Positions 25,567-34,516 of a stretch of 48,509 bases of DNA are shown piece after piece. The stretch covers positions 1-48,509 of the forward strand of contig JAKAHR010000026.1 in the NCBI GenBank assembly GCA_021825365.1, given 5' to 3'. The stretch comes from Nitrospirota bacterium (lineage in GTDB: Bacteria; Nitrospirota; Thermodesulfovibrionia; Thermodesulfovibrionales; UBA6898). The translations under genes and the position numbers were made by a program. Within the stretch, counting starts at the first letter, position 1. Each line of letters begins with the position of its first letter. A model generated the notes under the pieces. That model did not search any database and had not been told where the DNA came from. It saw nothing but the letters and a program-made list of their open reading frames with translations.

Positions 25567-28500
25567 TTACTGTCCCTCCCCGGCAGTCGCAACCTCGGGT
25601 GCTGACTCCTGCCTGTTTTTTGACCGGGCAAACAACCGCGACACCATCACAAAGAAAAAGGGAATAAAGACCAGGTCGATGAACGTGGCCGACAGAAGTC
25701 CGCCCGTCACGGCGGTGCCGATGGCGTTCTGGGCCGCGGCACCGGCTCCCTTGGTCAGTGCCAGAGGCAGTGTGCCGAAGAAGAAGGCGAGCGAGGTCAT
25801 GATGACCGGACGAAGCCTGATCTTCACCGCCATTAGGGTGGCCTCCATCAGCTCGTGGCCCTGATTCATCTGGTACTTGATAAACTGGATGATCAGGATG
25901 GCGTTCTTGGTCGAAAGCCCCATGGTGGTGAGCAGACCTATCTGGAGATAGACGTCGTTGGGCAGCGCCCTCAGCGTAACCGCCGTGACCGCTCCTACCA
26001 GGCCCAGCGGCAGCATCAGCAGGTTGACGAAGGGGATATTCCAGCTCTCATACAATGCGGCCACGGAGAGAAACACCACCAGAAGCGAGATGGCATAGAG
26101 GGCCGGGGCCTGTTTCCCCGCCTGTTTTTCCTCGTAGGAGAGACCGGTCCATTCGTATCCGATCCCGGCCGGAAGCTGGGCTGCCATCTTTTCCATCTCA
26201 GCCATCGCCTCACCGGTGCTTATCCCCGGCGCCGCCTGTCCCATGATCTCGACCGATGGCATGCCGTTATATCGCTCGAGACGGGGCGAGCCGTACTGCC
26301 AATGGGCATCCGCAAAGGCTGAAAACGGTACCATCTCGTTGCCGTTGTTTCTGACATACCAGCTGTTGATATCCTCAGGCAGCATCCGGTACCTGGCCTC
26401 GGACTGGAGATAGACCTTCTTGACCCGGCCGTTCTGGATAAAGTCGTTAACGTAGGAACTGCCCCAGGCGGTTGCAAGGACATTGTTGACATCAGCCACG
26501 GAGACCCCCAGGCTGCCGGCCCGCACATCATCGACATCCAGCTTGAACTGGGGCGAGTCATCCTGACCATTGGGGCGCACGGCGATCAGTTTAGGGTCTT
26601 GCATCGCCATGCCAAGGAGCTGGTTGCGCGCCTCCATCAGTTTTTCATGTCCCAGGCCGCCGCGGTCCTGCAGCTGGAAGTCGAAGCCGTTGGCCTGTCC
26701 CAGCTCAATAACCGCCGGGGGGGAAAAGGCAAAGGCCATGCCGTCACGGATCTGCGAGAATGCCTTCATCGCCCGGCCGGCGACGGCAGGGGCCTTCAGG
26801 TCGGCGGACTCGCGCAGATGCCAATCCTTCAGCTTCACAAATGCCAGTCCCATATTCTGGCCGCGACCGGCAAAACTGAACCCGGCCACGGTGATGATGG
26901 CCTCCACCGTCCTGGTCTCCTGCTCAAGGAAATGCTTCTCTATCTGGCGTATGACCTGGACGGTCCGTTCCTGGGTGGCGCCGGCAGGCAGCTGGATCTG
27001 GCAGACGATAAACCCCTGGTCCTCATCCGGCAGGAACGCGGTGGGCAGACGCAGAAAGAAAAACGCCATGGTGGCGACGAGGGCGCCGTATATCACCAGG
27101 TAGCGAACCGGCTTGCTGAAGGAGCGATGGACGATCCGCTCGTACTGCGCCCTTCTGTTTTCGAACAGCCGGTTAAACCATTTAAAGAACCACCGGAACC
27201 AGCCGGTCTCACCGAAGTGATGCCCTCTCCCGACCGGCTTGAGGAGGTTGGCGCAGAGCGCCGGTGTCAGGATCATCGCCGTCAGCACCGAGAGGATCAT
27301 GGCCGAGATGATCGTAATCGAGAACTGCCGGTAGATGACGCCCGTCGAACCGCCAAAGAAGGCCATCGGCAAAAAGACCGCCGTCAGGACGGTGGCGATA
27401 CCCCAAAGGGCACTGGTAATCTGGCCCATGGATTTGACCGTGGCGTCGTGGGGAGACAGGCCTTCCTCCGACATGATACGCTCCACGTTTTCAACGACGA
27501 CGATAGCGTCGTCCACCAGAAGGCCGATGACAATCACCAGGGCAAACATCGTCAGGGTGTTGATCGAAAAACCGGCTGCAGCCAGGACGCCCATGGTGCC
27601 GAGCAGCACCACCGGGACGGCGATAGTGGGGATCAGGGTGGCCCGTATGTTCTGGAGGAAGACGAACATGACGAGGAAGACCAGAAAGACCGCTATGATC
27701 AGCGTCTCGACGACTTCCGCGATCGAGATCCTGACGAACGGCGTGGTGTCGTAAGGATAGACCACCTTCATGCCGGCGGGGAAATACTTCGACAGTTCCT
27801 CCATCTTGGCCTTGACCCGATCGCCCGTTTCGAGTGCATTGGCACCGGCTGCGAGCCGGATCGCCATACCTCCCACCGGTTTCCCCTTATAAAACGACTC
27901 GATTTCATAATTTTCCGTCCCTATCCGGCTCTCGGCTACGTCCTTCAGTTTTACCGTGGAACCGTCAGGGTTCGTCTTCAGGATGATGGCATCGAACTGC
28001 TCCGGGGTCTGCAGCAGCGTGCGGGCCGCGATGGTCGCGTTGAGCTGCTGTCCCGCGCTGGCCGGGGCGCCGCCGAACTGACCAGCCGAGACCTGGGCAT
28101 TCTGGGCCTGCAGCGCCGCAATCACGTCGTTGGTGGTCAACCGGTAGTTGTTCAGCTTTGCGGGGTTCAGCCAGATCCGCATCGCGTTCTGGGTGCCGAA
28201 CAGCTGCAGCTCGCCGACACCTTCGAGGCGGCTGACTATATCCTGGACGTTCGAGACCAGGTAGTCGGTGAGGCCGTTGCGGTCCAGCGAACCGTCTTCC
28301 GAGACGAGCCCGACGATCATCAGGAAGTTCCTGGTGGACTTGACCACCTGGATCCCCTGCCGCTGCACGATCTGGGGCAGAAGCGGCGTGGCCAGCTGAA
28401 GCTTGTTCTGCACCTGCACCTGGGCGATGTTCGGGTCAGTGCCGGCCTTAAAGGTCAGGTTGATCGCGACCGCGCCTGCGGAATCGCTGGCGGATGACAT

Positions 28501-28731
28501 GTAGATCAGGTTGTCGATGCCGTTGAGCTTCTGCTCGATCACCTGGGTGACCGTATCCTGAACGGTCTGCGCGGAGGCGCCGGGATACAGCGCATTAATC
28601 GTGATCTGGGGCGGAGCGATCGGCGGGTACTGGGAGACCGGAAGGGTCCTGATCGCCAGCAGGCCGGACAGCATGACCATGATCGCGATTACTATCGCAA
28701 AGATAGGACGCTCTATAAAGAATCTGGGCAT
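25567..28731 (-). CDS. RND multidrug efflux pump, HAE1 inner-membrane transporter (AcrB/MexB type)
   Basis: 1054 aa, standard HAE1 length. Twelve membrane helices with two large periplasmic loops. The proton-relay residues are present: the Asp-Asp pair in [16 protein letters not shown] and the Lys in [15 protein letters not shown]. Other family marks are the N-terminal [20 protein letters not shown] and [13 protein letters not shown]. It captures amphiphilic drugs, bile-salt-like compounds or solvents from the periplasm and inner leaflet. It is flanked by its adaptor and its outer-membrane duct, all on the minus strand. Confidence 0.97.
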   Translation of the reverse strand: MPRFFIERPIFAIVIAIMVMLSGLLAIRTLPVSQYPPIAPPQITINALYPGASAQTVQDTVTQVIEQKLNGIDNLIYMSSASDSAGAVAINLTFKAGTDPNIAQVQVQNKLQLATPLLPQIVQRQGIQVVKSTRNFLMIVGLVSEDGSLDRNGLTDYLVSNVQDIVSRLEGVGELQLFGTQNAMRIWLNPAKLNNYRLTTNDVIAALQAQNAQVSAGQFGGAPASAGQQLNATIAARTLLQTPEQFDAIILKTNPDGSTVKLKDVAESRIGTENYEIESFYKGKPVGGMAIRLAAGANALETGDRVKAKMEELSKYFPAGMKVVYPYDTTPFVRISIAEVVETLIIAVFLVFLVMFVFLQNIRATLIPTIAVPVVLLGTMGVLAAAGFSINTLTMFALVIVIGLLVDDAIVVVENVERIMSEEGLSPHDATVKSMGQITSALWGIATVLTAVFLPMAFFGGSTGVIYRQFSITIISAMILSVLTAMILTPALCANLLKPVGRGHHFGETGWFRWFFKWFNRLFENRRAQYERIVHRSFSKPVRYLVIYGALVATMAFFFLRLPTAFLPDEDQGFIVCQIQLPAGATQERTVQVIRQIEKHFLEQETRTVEAIITVAGFSFAGRGQNMGLAFVKLKDWHLRESADLKAPAVAGRAMKAFSQIRDGMAFAFSPPAVIELGQANGFDFQLQDRGGLGHEKLMEARNQLLGMAMQDPKLIAVRPNGQDDSPQFKLDVDDVRAGSLGVSVADVNNVLATAWGSSYVNDFIQNGRVKKVYLQSEARYRMLPEDINSWYVRNNGNEMVPFSAFADAHWQYGSPRLERYNGMPSVEIMGQAAPGISTGEAMAEMEKMAAQLPAGIGYEWTGLSYEEKQAGKQAPALYAISLLVVFLSVAALYESWNIPFVNLLMLPLGLVGAVTAVTLRALPNDVYLQIGLLTTMGLSTKNAILIIQFIKYQMNQGHELMEATLMAVKIRLRPVIMTSLAFFFGTLPLALTKGAGAAAQNAIGTAVTGGLLSATFIDLVFIPFFFVMVSRLFARSKNRQESAPEVATAGEGQ

Positions 28732-28743
28732 AAGGCGCCTCCC

Positions 28744-29961
28744 TTATTTCTTTCCCGCTGCCTGCGGAGCAGCGGCGGGGGTTCCCTCGGCCTTGCTGCC
28801 AAACGGCACGGCCTTGACCGGAGTTCCCGGCCTGGCCTTCTGCAGCCCTTCCAGGATGACACGGTCGCCCGCCTTCAGCCCTTCGCTGACGAGCCAGTTG
28901 TCGCCGATCGTCCGGACGACCTTGATGACCCGGGGTTCCGCCTTTTCTTCCGCTCCCACAACCATGACCATGGCATTGCCGGCCGGGTTGCGGGTGACCC
29001 CCCGCTGCGAAACGAGGATCGCCTGCTCGCTGATCCCTTCCTCGATGATGCCTCGGACAAACATACCCGGCAGCAGCGTCTGCCTCGGGTTCGGGAAGAC
29101 CGCCCGCAGCGTAATGGATCCGGTACTCTGGTCGACCGTCACCTCAGAAAACTTCAGGGTGCCCGGCAGGGGATAGGTGCTGCCGTCCTCAAGCAGCAGC
29201 TTGACCCGTGCCTGGTTTGGACCGCTGCTCTTCATGAGGCCGCTGGCAAGGTTCTGCTTCAGCCGCAGCAGCTCGGCGCTCGACTGGGTGACGTCTACAT
29301 ACATGGAGCTTAGATCCTGTATCGTGGCAAGCGCGGCGGACTGACTGGCGGTTACGAGGGCGCCGTTGGTCACCGATGACCTGCCGATTCGTCCGGAGAT
29401 GGGAGCCGTCACCCTGGTATAGGCCAGGTTGATCCTTGCTGTCTCGAGTGCCGCCTTGCCGGCCTCTACATCCGCCTCAGCCTGCTTCAGCTGCGCGCTT
29501 GCATCGTCGCAATCCTGCTGACTGACTGCGTTGATCTTAACAAGCTCCTGATAGCGGCCCGCCTTGAGCCGGACGGGAATCAGATTGGCCTCAGCCCTCG
29601 CAAGCGCCGCCTTGGCGCTGTTATAGGCCGCCTGATAGGAAGCAGAGTCGATCTGGTAGAGCACCTCACCGGCCTTGACGTCGGTACCTTCCGTAAACAG
29701 GCGTTTCTGGATGATCCCTCCTACCTGGGGCCTCACCTCGGCAATGAGGTAGGCGGAGGTCCGGCCGGAAAGCTCGGTGGTCAGCGCCACACGCTGCGGC
29801 TTCACCACAGCGACTCCCACTTCGGGTGGTGTGCCCCCCGCCTTTGCGGTGGAGCTCTTCTTTCCGCAACCGGCTGCCATAAGGCATCCGGCAAGTATTC
29901 CCATAGCCGCAATCATCCCGGCTTTTCTCGTGAGTAGCATAAACGGCTCCGTAAGCGTCAT
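28744..29961 (-). CDS. RND efflux periplasmic adaptor lipoprotein (AcrA/MexA type)
   Basis: 405 aa. Signal peptide with lipobox MAAGC (about residue 30). Lipoyl half-motifs (AEVRPQVGGIIQKRLFTEG and TRVTAPISGRIGRSS) flank a coiled-coil hairpin. Beta-barrel and membrane-proximal domains follow. The ATG at 29961 has GGGAGGAAACTGAC before it. It lies 12 bases upstream of the AcrB-type gene and is the first structural gene of the pump operon. Confidence 0.95.
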   Translation of the reverse strand: MTLTEPFMLLTRKAGMIAAMGILAGCLMAAGCGKKSSTAKAGGTPPEVGVAVVKPQRVALTTELSGRTSAYLIAEVRPQVGGIIQKRLFTEGTDVKAGEVLYQIDSASYQAAYNSAKAALARAEANLIPVRLKAGRYQELVKINAVSQQDCDDASAQLKQAEADVEAGKAALETARINLAYTRVTAPISGRIGRSSVTNGALVTASQSAALATIQDLSSMYVDVTQSSAELLRLKQNLASGLMKSSGPNQARVKLLLEDGSTYPLPGTLKFSEVTVDQSTGSITLRAVFPNPRQTLLPGMFVRGIIEEGISEQAILVSQRGVTRNPAGNAMVMVVGAEEKAEPRVIKVVRTIGDNWLVSEGLKAGDRVILEGLQKARPGTPVKAVPFGSKAEGTPAAAPQAAGKK

Positions 29962-30014
29962 GTCAGTTTCCTCCCGTTTCTGAAACCATCTTGTATGTCA
30001 ATGAGCCTCGCGGC

Positions 30015-30095
30015 TCATTTGTCCTTTTTTATACTGATGAGCACACCGGCTGCAAACAGCACCCATAGGGCGGTCATGAGAAGAATGATAAGCAT
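30015..30095 (-). CDS. Possible 26-aa single-pass membrane peptide
   Basis: On the minus strand, between the TetR gene and the adaptor gene, a frame reads MLIILLMTALWVLFAAGVLI and ends SIKKDK. It is one transmembrane helix with a positive tail, a layout typical of small accessory peptides of pumps. No convincing Shine-Dalgarno is present, so this is a suggestion only. The stop overlaps a small hairpin (ATGAGCC/GGCTCAT, 30001-30018). Confidence 0.3.
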   Translation of the reverse strand: MLIILLMTALWVLFAAGVLISIKKDK

Positions 30096-30155
30096 AATGA
30101 AAACCGGGCACCCTTGTCTGCCGGCTGAAACTCCGTTGCGGTCACCTGGCCCATA

Positions 30156-30764
30156 TTACTTCTGCAATCCCCGCCACAATACGTCGATCAGCGTATGGGC
30201 TACCCTGTCGCTTCTTTCCTTCAGGAAATTGGCGCAATATATATTCTTCGCCACTACGCCGTGAGATACGACGGTCAACGTATCCACGATCACATCCACC
30301 TCTATCTCACGCAGCTTGCCGGCGCTAATGCAGTCCTGCACGATCTCTTTAAATACGAAGTAGGTATTTCGCGCCATGGATTCCTTTTCGAATAATTCCT
30401 CCCGGGTTCCGTAAACACTCTTCGTAAAAAAGATCAGCTTGTATTGATCCGGGTTCTTCAGCCCGAAATTGATAAAATAAAAAAAGGCCTGATGAAGGGT
30501 CTCGACAGGGTCCGGGGAAACCGATCTGATACGATTCAATTCGGCCAGGAAATGCGCAAAGAACTCTTCGCATATGGCAAAGAGCAGATCATCCTTGTTC
30601 CTGAAATAGAGATAGATGGTCGTCGGCGAATAATCGATCTTTTCAGCAAGTTTTCGCATCGAAAACCCGTCGTACCCGTCATTGATGAATATCTCGCGCG
30701 CTGAGTCGAGGATTTCCCTCCGAAACGCTTCCTTGTGCTTGGCTCTCTTTTCCGTGACGCCCAT
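30156..30764 (-). CDS. TetR-family regulator of the RND efflux operon
   Basis: 202 aa. N-terminal helix-turn-helix of TetR type (ILDSAREIFINDGYDGFSMR then KIDYSPTTIYLYFRNKDDL). The C-terminal ligand domain contains KNPDQYKLIFFTKS, similar to the AcrR/TetR_C_13-like group. The ATG at 30764 is chosen; TTG 30767 just before it is unlikely. It lies upstream of the pump genes on the same strand, so it can repress its own transcript and the operon. A palindrome near its promoter is the likely operator. Confidence 0.92.
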   Translation of the reverse strand: MGVTEKRAKHKEAFRREILDSAREIFINDGYDGFSMRKLAEKIDYSPTTIYLYFRNKDDLLFAICEEFFAHFLAELNRIRSVSPDPVETLHQAFFYFINFGLKNPDQYKLIFFTKSVYGTREELFEKESMARNTYFVFKEIVQDCISAGKLREIEVDVIVDTLTVVSHGVVAKNIYCANFLKERSDRVAHTLIDVLWRGLQK

Positions 30765-30793
30765 CAATCCCGTCCTAACATCGTAATTTGATA

Positions 30794-30834
30794 TTAACAG
30801 TGTTAAGCTAACAGACCACCCAAGTCATTGTCAA
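30794..30834 (-). promoter_or_regulatory. tetR promoter region with palindromic operator
   Basis: A perfect palindrome TTAACA-G-TGTTAA (30794-30806) lies 30 bases before the tetR ATG. On the minus strand a perfect -35 TTGACA sits at 30834-30829, with a weak -10 (TTAGCT) 17 bases further, just ahead of the palindrome. A dimeric repressor bound there would block transcription. Confidence 0.5.
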
Positions 30835-30931
30835 CTTCTTAGTTGCGGGTCTTCGTGGATGCTGATAACGGCCGGATGCCCTTACCGGCAGTGGCGATCG
30901 CCATGCTGCTTCCCGGCAGGCGGCCCCCCTA

Positions 30932-31810
30932 TCAGGGAGCAGGTTGAAGAACCGACTGCAGGCCTTCTTTGTCCAGTTCCCGGCCGATGACGACGAGGCG
31001 GCCTTCGGAAATGTCGCTGCCAAAGGGGGCAGCGTCGACCTTGCCGAAGGAAAGATCAAAGCGGTACGGCCCTTCCGACGTCTGCACGAGCGCCTTGGCC
31101 CGTACCGCGGCGCCGTATCTTCCGCCGATAAACTCCCTGAACAGCGACTCGACATCCGCATAGGGAACCGGACCGCCAACCCGGACGGACACCGTATCAA
31201 AATTCAGATGGGAAGGAAGGTTCGCCAGTTCCCGGCTGCGTCTTTCAGGCAACGGAAGCGGGATATCCAGGACCGCATTGACGGTGGGGAGTATCACCGC
31301 GGCCGGGTTCATCCCTCCGACGAGGGAGATGGTCCTGTCCGCCATGCCGGCATCGGCGAGATCGACCTTGTTGACGAGAAGGAGGTCGGAGTTCCTGATC
31401 TGGTCCTGGAAAAAGCCGCCGAACATCCCGGCCTCGTGCATCTCGGCAAACTCCGTCGCATCGATGATGCCGACGACCGTCACGCCGGAGAGCCTGAGGG
31501 AATCAAGCGCCTCAAGCACGCCGGAGGGAGCTGCGACGCCGCTGGGTTCGATGATGAGATGTTCAGGGGAGAATTCCCTGATGATCTTTTGTATGGTGGT
31601 GATGAGGTCGAACTTCAGGGTGCAGCAGACGCAGCCGCTCGGCAGTTCGATCGCCTCGATGCCGGCTGCTGAGAATATCTCGCCGTCGATCCCCGCCTTT
31701 CCGAAATCATTGACAAGGACGACGGTCCGCTCCTTCGAGCTTTTGATGTAATTTTGGATAAAGGTGGTCTTGCCGGAGCCCAGCAGACCACAGACAACCG
31801 TGGTCTTCAC
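30932..31810 (-). CDS. CobW/COG0523-family GTPase (metallochaperone-like)
   Basis: 292 aa. P-loop CGLLGSGKTTF (about 8-18), the metal-binding CxCC motif (GCVCCTL, about 59-65), Walker B-like LIIEPSG and base-recognition NKVDLAD. C-terminal CobW_C-like region is short. COG0523 proteins deliver metals or help cofactor insertion. CobW-type genes often lie beside corrinoid methyltransferase clusters, and a corrinoid cluster starts 1.2 kb away on the other strand, so a role in Zn or cobamide loading of those proteins is possible (inference). Confidence 0.9.
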   Translation of the reverse strand: MKTTVVCGLLGSGKTTFIQNYIKSSKERTVVLVNDFGKAGIDGEIFSAAGIEAIELPSGCVCCTLKFDLITTIQKIIREFSPEHLIIEPSGVAAPSGVLEALDSLRLSGVTVVGIIDATEFAEMHEAGMFGGFFQDQIRNSDLLLVNKVDLADAGMADRTISLVGGMNPAAVILPTVNAVLDIPLPLPERRSRELANLPSHLNFDTVSVRVGGPVPYADVESLFREFIGGRYGAAVRAKALVQTSEGPYRFDLSFGKVDAAPFGSDISEGRLVVIGRELDKEGLQSVLQPAP

Positions 31811-31905
31811 TATCCGCCGGCTCCCCGGCTAAAAGATAAGCGTCTCAAAGGTCCCTCGGCTCAAAGCAGACTGACCTGAAGAATACGGCCGAGCAGCCGG
31901 CAGCC

Positions 31906-32133
31906 TCAGACCGCCTCGACGGCCCTGACGTCGGGGATCATCCTCTTCATCTCCGCCTCGATGCCGCTCTTGAGGGTCATGGTCGACATGGGGCAATGGC
32001 CGCAGGAGCCCTTCAGGCGCACCTTCACCACGTTGTCCTCCGTCACCTCGACCAGTTCCACGTCTCCCCCGTCCCTCCGCAGAAACGGCCTCACCTTCTC
32101 TATGACCTCTTCAACCTTCGCCCTGTCAAGCAT
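31906..32133 (-). CDS. NifU C-terminal (Nfu) domain Fe-S scaffold
   Basis: 75 aa, single Nfu domain. It carries the cluster-binding CxxC in GSCGHCPMSTMTL and the family opening VIEKVRPFLRRDGGDVELV. It holds and passes [4Fe-4S] clusters to apo-enzymes. The ATG at 32133 follows AAGGAGGCTATC; a longer start at 32151 lacks a good site. Many 4Fe-4S proteins are encoded in the neighbouring plus-strand cluster, but house-keeping use is equally likely. Confidence 0.93.
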   Translation of the reverse strand: MLDRAKVEEVIEKVRPFLRRDGGDVELVEVTEDNVVKVRLKGSCGHCPMSTMTLKSGIEAEMKRMIPDVRAVEAV

Positions 32134-32162
32134 GATAGCCTCCTTGTCCAATCTATATGGTT

Positions 32163-32192
32163 ATCTTATCCTACCGTTCGGGGTGACGGCAA
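32163..32192 (-). promoter_or_regulatory. Candidate sigma70 promoter for nfu
   Basis: On the minus strand TTGCCG (32192-32187), 18 bases, TAAGAT (32168-32163), about 30 bases before the ATG. Confidence 0.4.
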
Positions 32193-32218
32193 CACCATGA
32201 GCAGGATCATAGGCGGGA

Positions 32219-32247
32219 TTGGAGACGATGCCGGAACGTAGTATGAT
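32219..32247 (+). promoter_or_regulatory. Candidate sigma70 promoter for the OsmC gene
   Basis: TTGGAG (32219-32224), 17 bases, TATGAT (32242-32247), about 33 bases before the ATG at 32281. It is divergent from the nfu promoter. Confidence 0.5.
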
Positions 32248-32280
32248 GAAAGACAAACCCGAAGACCGGAGGAGATACGC

Positions 32281-32805
32281 ATGGAGAAAGACCAGAACAC
32301 CAGACTGAAGGAAATCGTCGGACGCCGCCTCGAGTTCTTTAAGAAGAAGCCGGAGTCGGCCATCTACAGGCCCAAGGCATCTTCCAGGCACGTCAGCGGC
32401 CTCTATACCGAATCTTCCGTCAGGGAGCATATCGTAAAGTCGGACTACGGGGAGGCGGCCGGAGGCACGAACCTCGCCCCCAACCCGATCGAACTCCTCC
32501 TCTCGGCGATGGCTGCCTGCATCGAGGCGGCTTTCTACGAATTCGCCGTGCATAAGGGATACCGTATCACCTCCCTTTCGGTTGACGTCGAGGGCACGCT
32601 CGACCTGAGGGGGTTCTTCATGATCGATGACGTGGAGGCAGGGTTCAGGGACCTGAGATACACCTTCAGGATCGAAAGCCCGGACGACCCGGGAGAGCTG
32701 AAGAAACTCGCCGGGGAGGTGATAGCCCACTGCCCTGTCGTAGACAGCCTGGTGAAAGCGACTCCGGTCTCCGGCGAGATAACCGTCACGGCCGCGCTGC
32801 AGTAG
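32281..32805 (+). CDS. OsmC/Ohr-family thiol protein
   Basis: 174 aa. OsmC fold with the two conserved redox Cys: Cys80 (LLLSAMAACIEAAF) and Cys151 (IAHCPVVDSL). The N-terminal 30 residues are longer than in plain Ohr and highly charged. Family members reduce organic hydroperoxides or handle persulfides. Downstream lies the methyl/CoM cluster; a thiol-protection role there would be speculation. Confidence 0.88.
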   Translation: MEKDQNTRLKEIVGRRLEFFKKKPESAIYRPKASSRHVSGLYTESSVREHIVKSDYGEAAGGTNLAPNPIELLLSAMAACIEAAFYEFAVHKGYRITSLSVDVEGTLDLRGFFMIDDVEAGFRDLRYTFRIESPDDPGELKKLAGEVIAHCPVVDSLVKATPVSGEITVTAALQ

Positions 32806-32992
32806 AGAAGAAGAATATGTGTTGTCGTGCTCCTTTCAGCTCCACGGACCCGGTCATCGCTGTCTCCGGGAATCAGCGGCCGCCGCGCCATGGGTAATAT
32901 TTCCCCAAAAGGCGTGGGGCAATTTTCAACGGGGAATGGGGGCACCGGAGGGACAATCCAGCAGAAACAGCGGCTTGCGCGGCCCATTTCCG

Positions 32993-33008
32993 TGGCACCG
33001 GAATTGCT
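32993..33008 (+). promoter_or_regulatory. Sigma54 (-24/-12) promoter of the methyltransferase cluster
   Basis: TGGCAC-CGGAA-TTGCT: both boxes match consensus fully, and the invariant GG (32994-32995) and GC (33006-33007) are 10 bases apart as required. Upstream lies an inverted repeat CCCCA-N7-TGGGG (32904-32920), at a distance usual for an activator site. The predicted start point is about 33019, just before the first gene of the array. An AAA+ activator would be needed to open it. Confidence 0.8.
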
Positions 33009-33022
33009 GACCCTATACCGCC

Positions 33023-33367
33023 GTGATCAATATCCTCTTATGCACGAACAACCGCATCCTCATCAAGAGTCTCTACGGGATGCTGCGCGACGAGGGCTTC
33101 GGCGTCGACATCGCCGAGCACCCCTCGACCGCGGTCCAGATGGCCCTGCAGGGCGGATATGCAGCGGTCATCATGGACTCAGAGCCCTTCGGGCTTTCCG
33201 TAGAGGACGCCATTCGCATCATCAAGACGATCCTGCCGAAGATCGTCGTCATCTTCGTCGGGTATGACCAGATGGACACGGACGTCCTGAGCATCGAGGC
33301 GCCGATTGACCTCGAAAAGTTCAAGAGGACGATCCACAGCATCGGCGGCATGCACAGCGTTCACTAA
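33023..33367 (+). CDS. Receiver-like protein without phosphorylation pocket (pseudo-receiver)
   Basis: 114 aa, GTG start. The fold pattern is CheY-like (INILLCTNNRILIKSLYGML, AAVIMDSEPFG, KIVVIFVGYDQMD, PIDLEKFKRTI), and an Asp sits at the phosphoacceptor position (IMDSE). The acidic pair after strand 1 is replaced by TNN and the conserved Lys of KP is missing (API), so classical phosphorylation is unlikely. The GTG has no Shine-Dalgarno, and the sigma54 start point lies about 4 bases upstream, so leaderless translation is possible. It precedes the first methyltransferase by 20 bases. Confidence 0.65.
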   Translation: MINILLCTNNRILIKSLYGMLRDEGFGVDIAEHPSTAVQMALQGGYAAVIMDSEPFGLSVEDAIRIIKTILPKIVVIFVGYDQMDTDVLSIEAPIDLEKFKRTIHSIGGMHSVH

Positions 33368-33387
33368 ATCCAGAGAAGGGGGAACAG

Positions 33388-34428
33388 ATGGAACCACGCG
33401 AAATTATCTTAAAGGCATTCGAGGGAGGCAGACCCGAAAGGGTCCCGGTCACGCTCTTCGGCGGCGGCATGTGGAGCATCAAGGACTACGGTTCTTCGTT
33501 TGAGGAACTCGGCAAGGATGCGGCAAAGATGGCGGACATGTGCATCAGGGAAGCGGAGAAGATCAGGAGCGACGTCGTCTACGTCGGTTCGGGTTACAAC
33601 AACTTCCACGCCTCCTCCCTCGGCGCGGCCTTCGGGGCCGGGATCAAGTACCGGGAGATCGGCGCGCCTGACCTCACCGCCCATTTCGTCCATTCCGAGG
33701 AGGACATCGACAAGCTCAACATGGACGACCTTTTCAGGGACCCGGTGCTCAAGAACGTCCTGGAGGCGACGCGGATCGTCAAGCAGAAGATCGGGAAGAA
33801 GTACCTCGTGACCATGACCTGCTGGGGCCCCTTCACCCTCGCCGCCCGCTTCGTGGGCGAAGAGGTGTTCATGAAGAACACCTTCAAGAAACCGGCATTC
33901 GTCGAAAAGATGGTGAATTTCTGCGCCGACCTCCTCATCCACCTGTACGAGCCGCTCGTTGCAGAAGGCTCCCTGGAGTGCCTCAGCATCGCCGACCCCA
34001 CCGCATCGGGCGACCTCATCAATCCCAAGCAGATGGCCAGGTTTGCCGTCCCCCCTCTGAAGAAGATGAGCGACTGGGCGAAGTCGAAGAACGCGCATAC
34101 CATCCTTCATATATGCGGCAACACCAGCGACCGGATCGAGCAGTTCATCGACACCGGCTGCAGCGTCATCTTCTTCGACCAGAAGGTCGACATCGCCAAG
34201 GCGAAGGAGGTCCTCTTCGGCAAGATGTGCTTCGGCGGAAACGTCGCCCCGGTGCATGTCCTGCTGAACAAGACGGCTGCCGAGGTGGACGCTGCCTGCA
34301 GGGAAGTGATCGAGGTCGCCGGAAGGGACGGCGGGTTCGTGCTCGTGCCGGGCTGTGACATCCCGCCGACGATCCCCTTCGAAAACCTGAAGGCGTTCCA
34401 TGATGCAGCCTTCAACTGGAAGTACTGA
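33388..34428 (+). CDS. MtaA/UroD-family corrinoid methyltransferase (1)
   Basis: 346 aa. TIM-barrel of the uroporphyrinogen-decarboxylase-like methyltransferase superfamily (MtaA, MtbA, CmuA, MtvB). The zinc motif H-x-C...C is present as His241-Ile-Cys243 (ILHICGNTSDRI) and Cys323 (LVPGCDIPP). UroD catalytic features are absent, and the context rules out haem synthesis. The members activate either CoM thiol or methyl donors such as methoxy-arenes. Start follows GAGAAGGGGGAACAG. As the first methyltransferase behind the sigma54 promoter it may be the substrate-side enzyme, with the second homologue on the CoM side (inference). Confidence 0.9.
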   Translation: MEPREIILKAFEGGRPERVPVTLFGGGMWSIKDYGSSFEELGKDAAKMADMCIREAEKIRSDVVYVGSGYNNFHASSLGAAFGAGIKYREIGAPDLTAHFVHSEEDIDKLNMDDLFRDPVLKNVLEATRIVKQKIGKKYLVTMTCWGPFTLAARFVGEEVFMKNTFKKPAFVEKMVNFCADLLIHLYEPLVAEGSLECLSIADPTASGDLINPKQMARFAVPPLKKMSDWAKSKNAHTILHICGNTSDRIEQFIDTGCSVIFFDQKVDIAKAKEVLFGKMCFGGNVAPVHVLLNKTAAEVDAACREVIEVAGRDGGFVLVPGCDIPPTIPFENLKAFHDAAFNWKY

Positions 34429-34516
34429 CAGGATAAGGTTCCGAGTAGTTGTTTCAGCGAAGGGAGGTGAGGTCGCTTACAGGCGTCAATAAGCCCTGGA
34501 AAAGGGGAGGGAAAAC

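Noticed and set aside
26599..28497. A 632-residue open frame on the plus strand
   Set aside because: It is antisense to the clear AcrB-type pump gene and has no family features; a codon-bias artefact.
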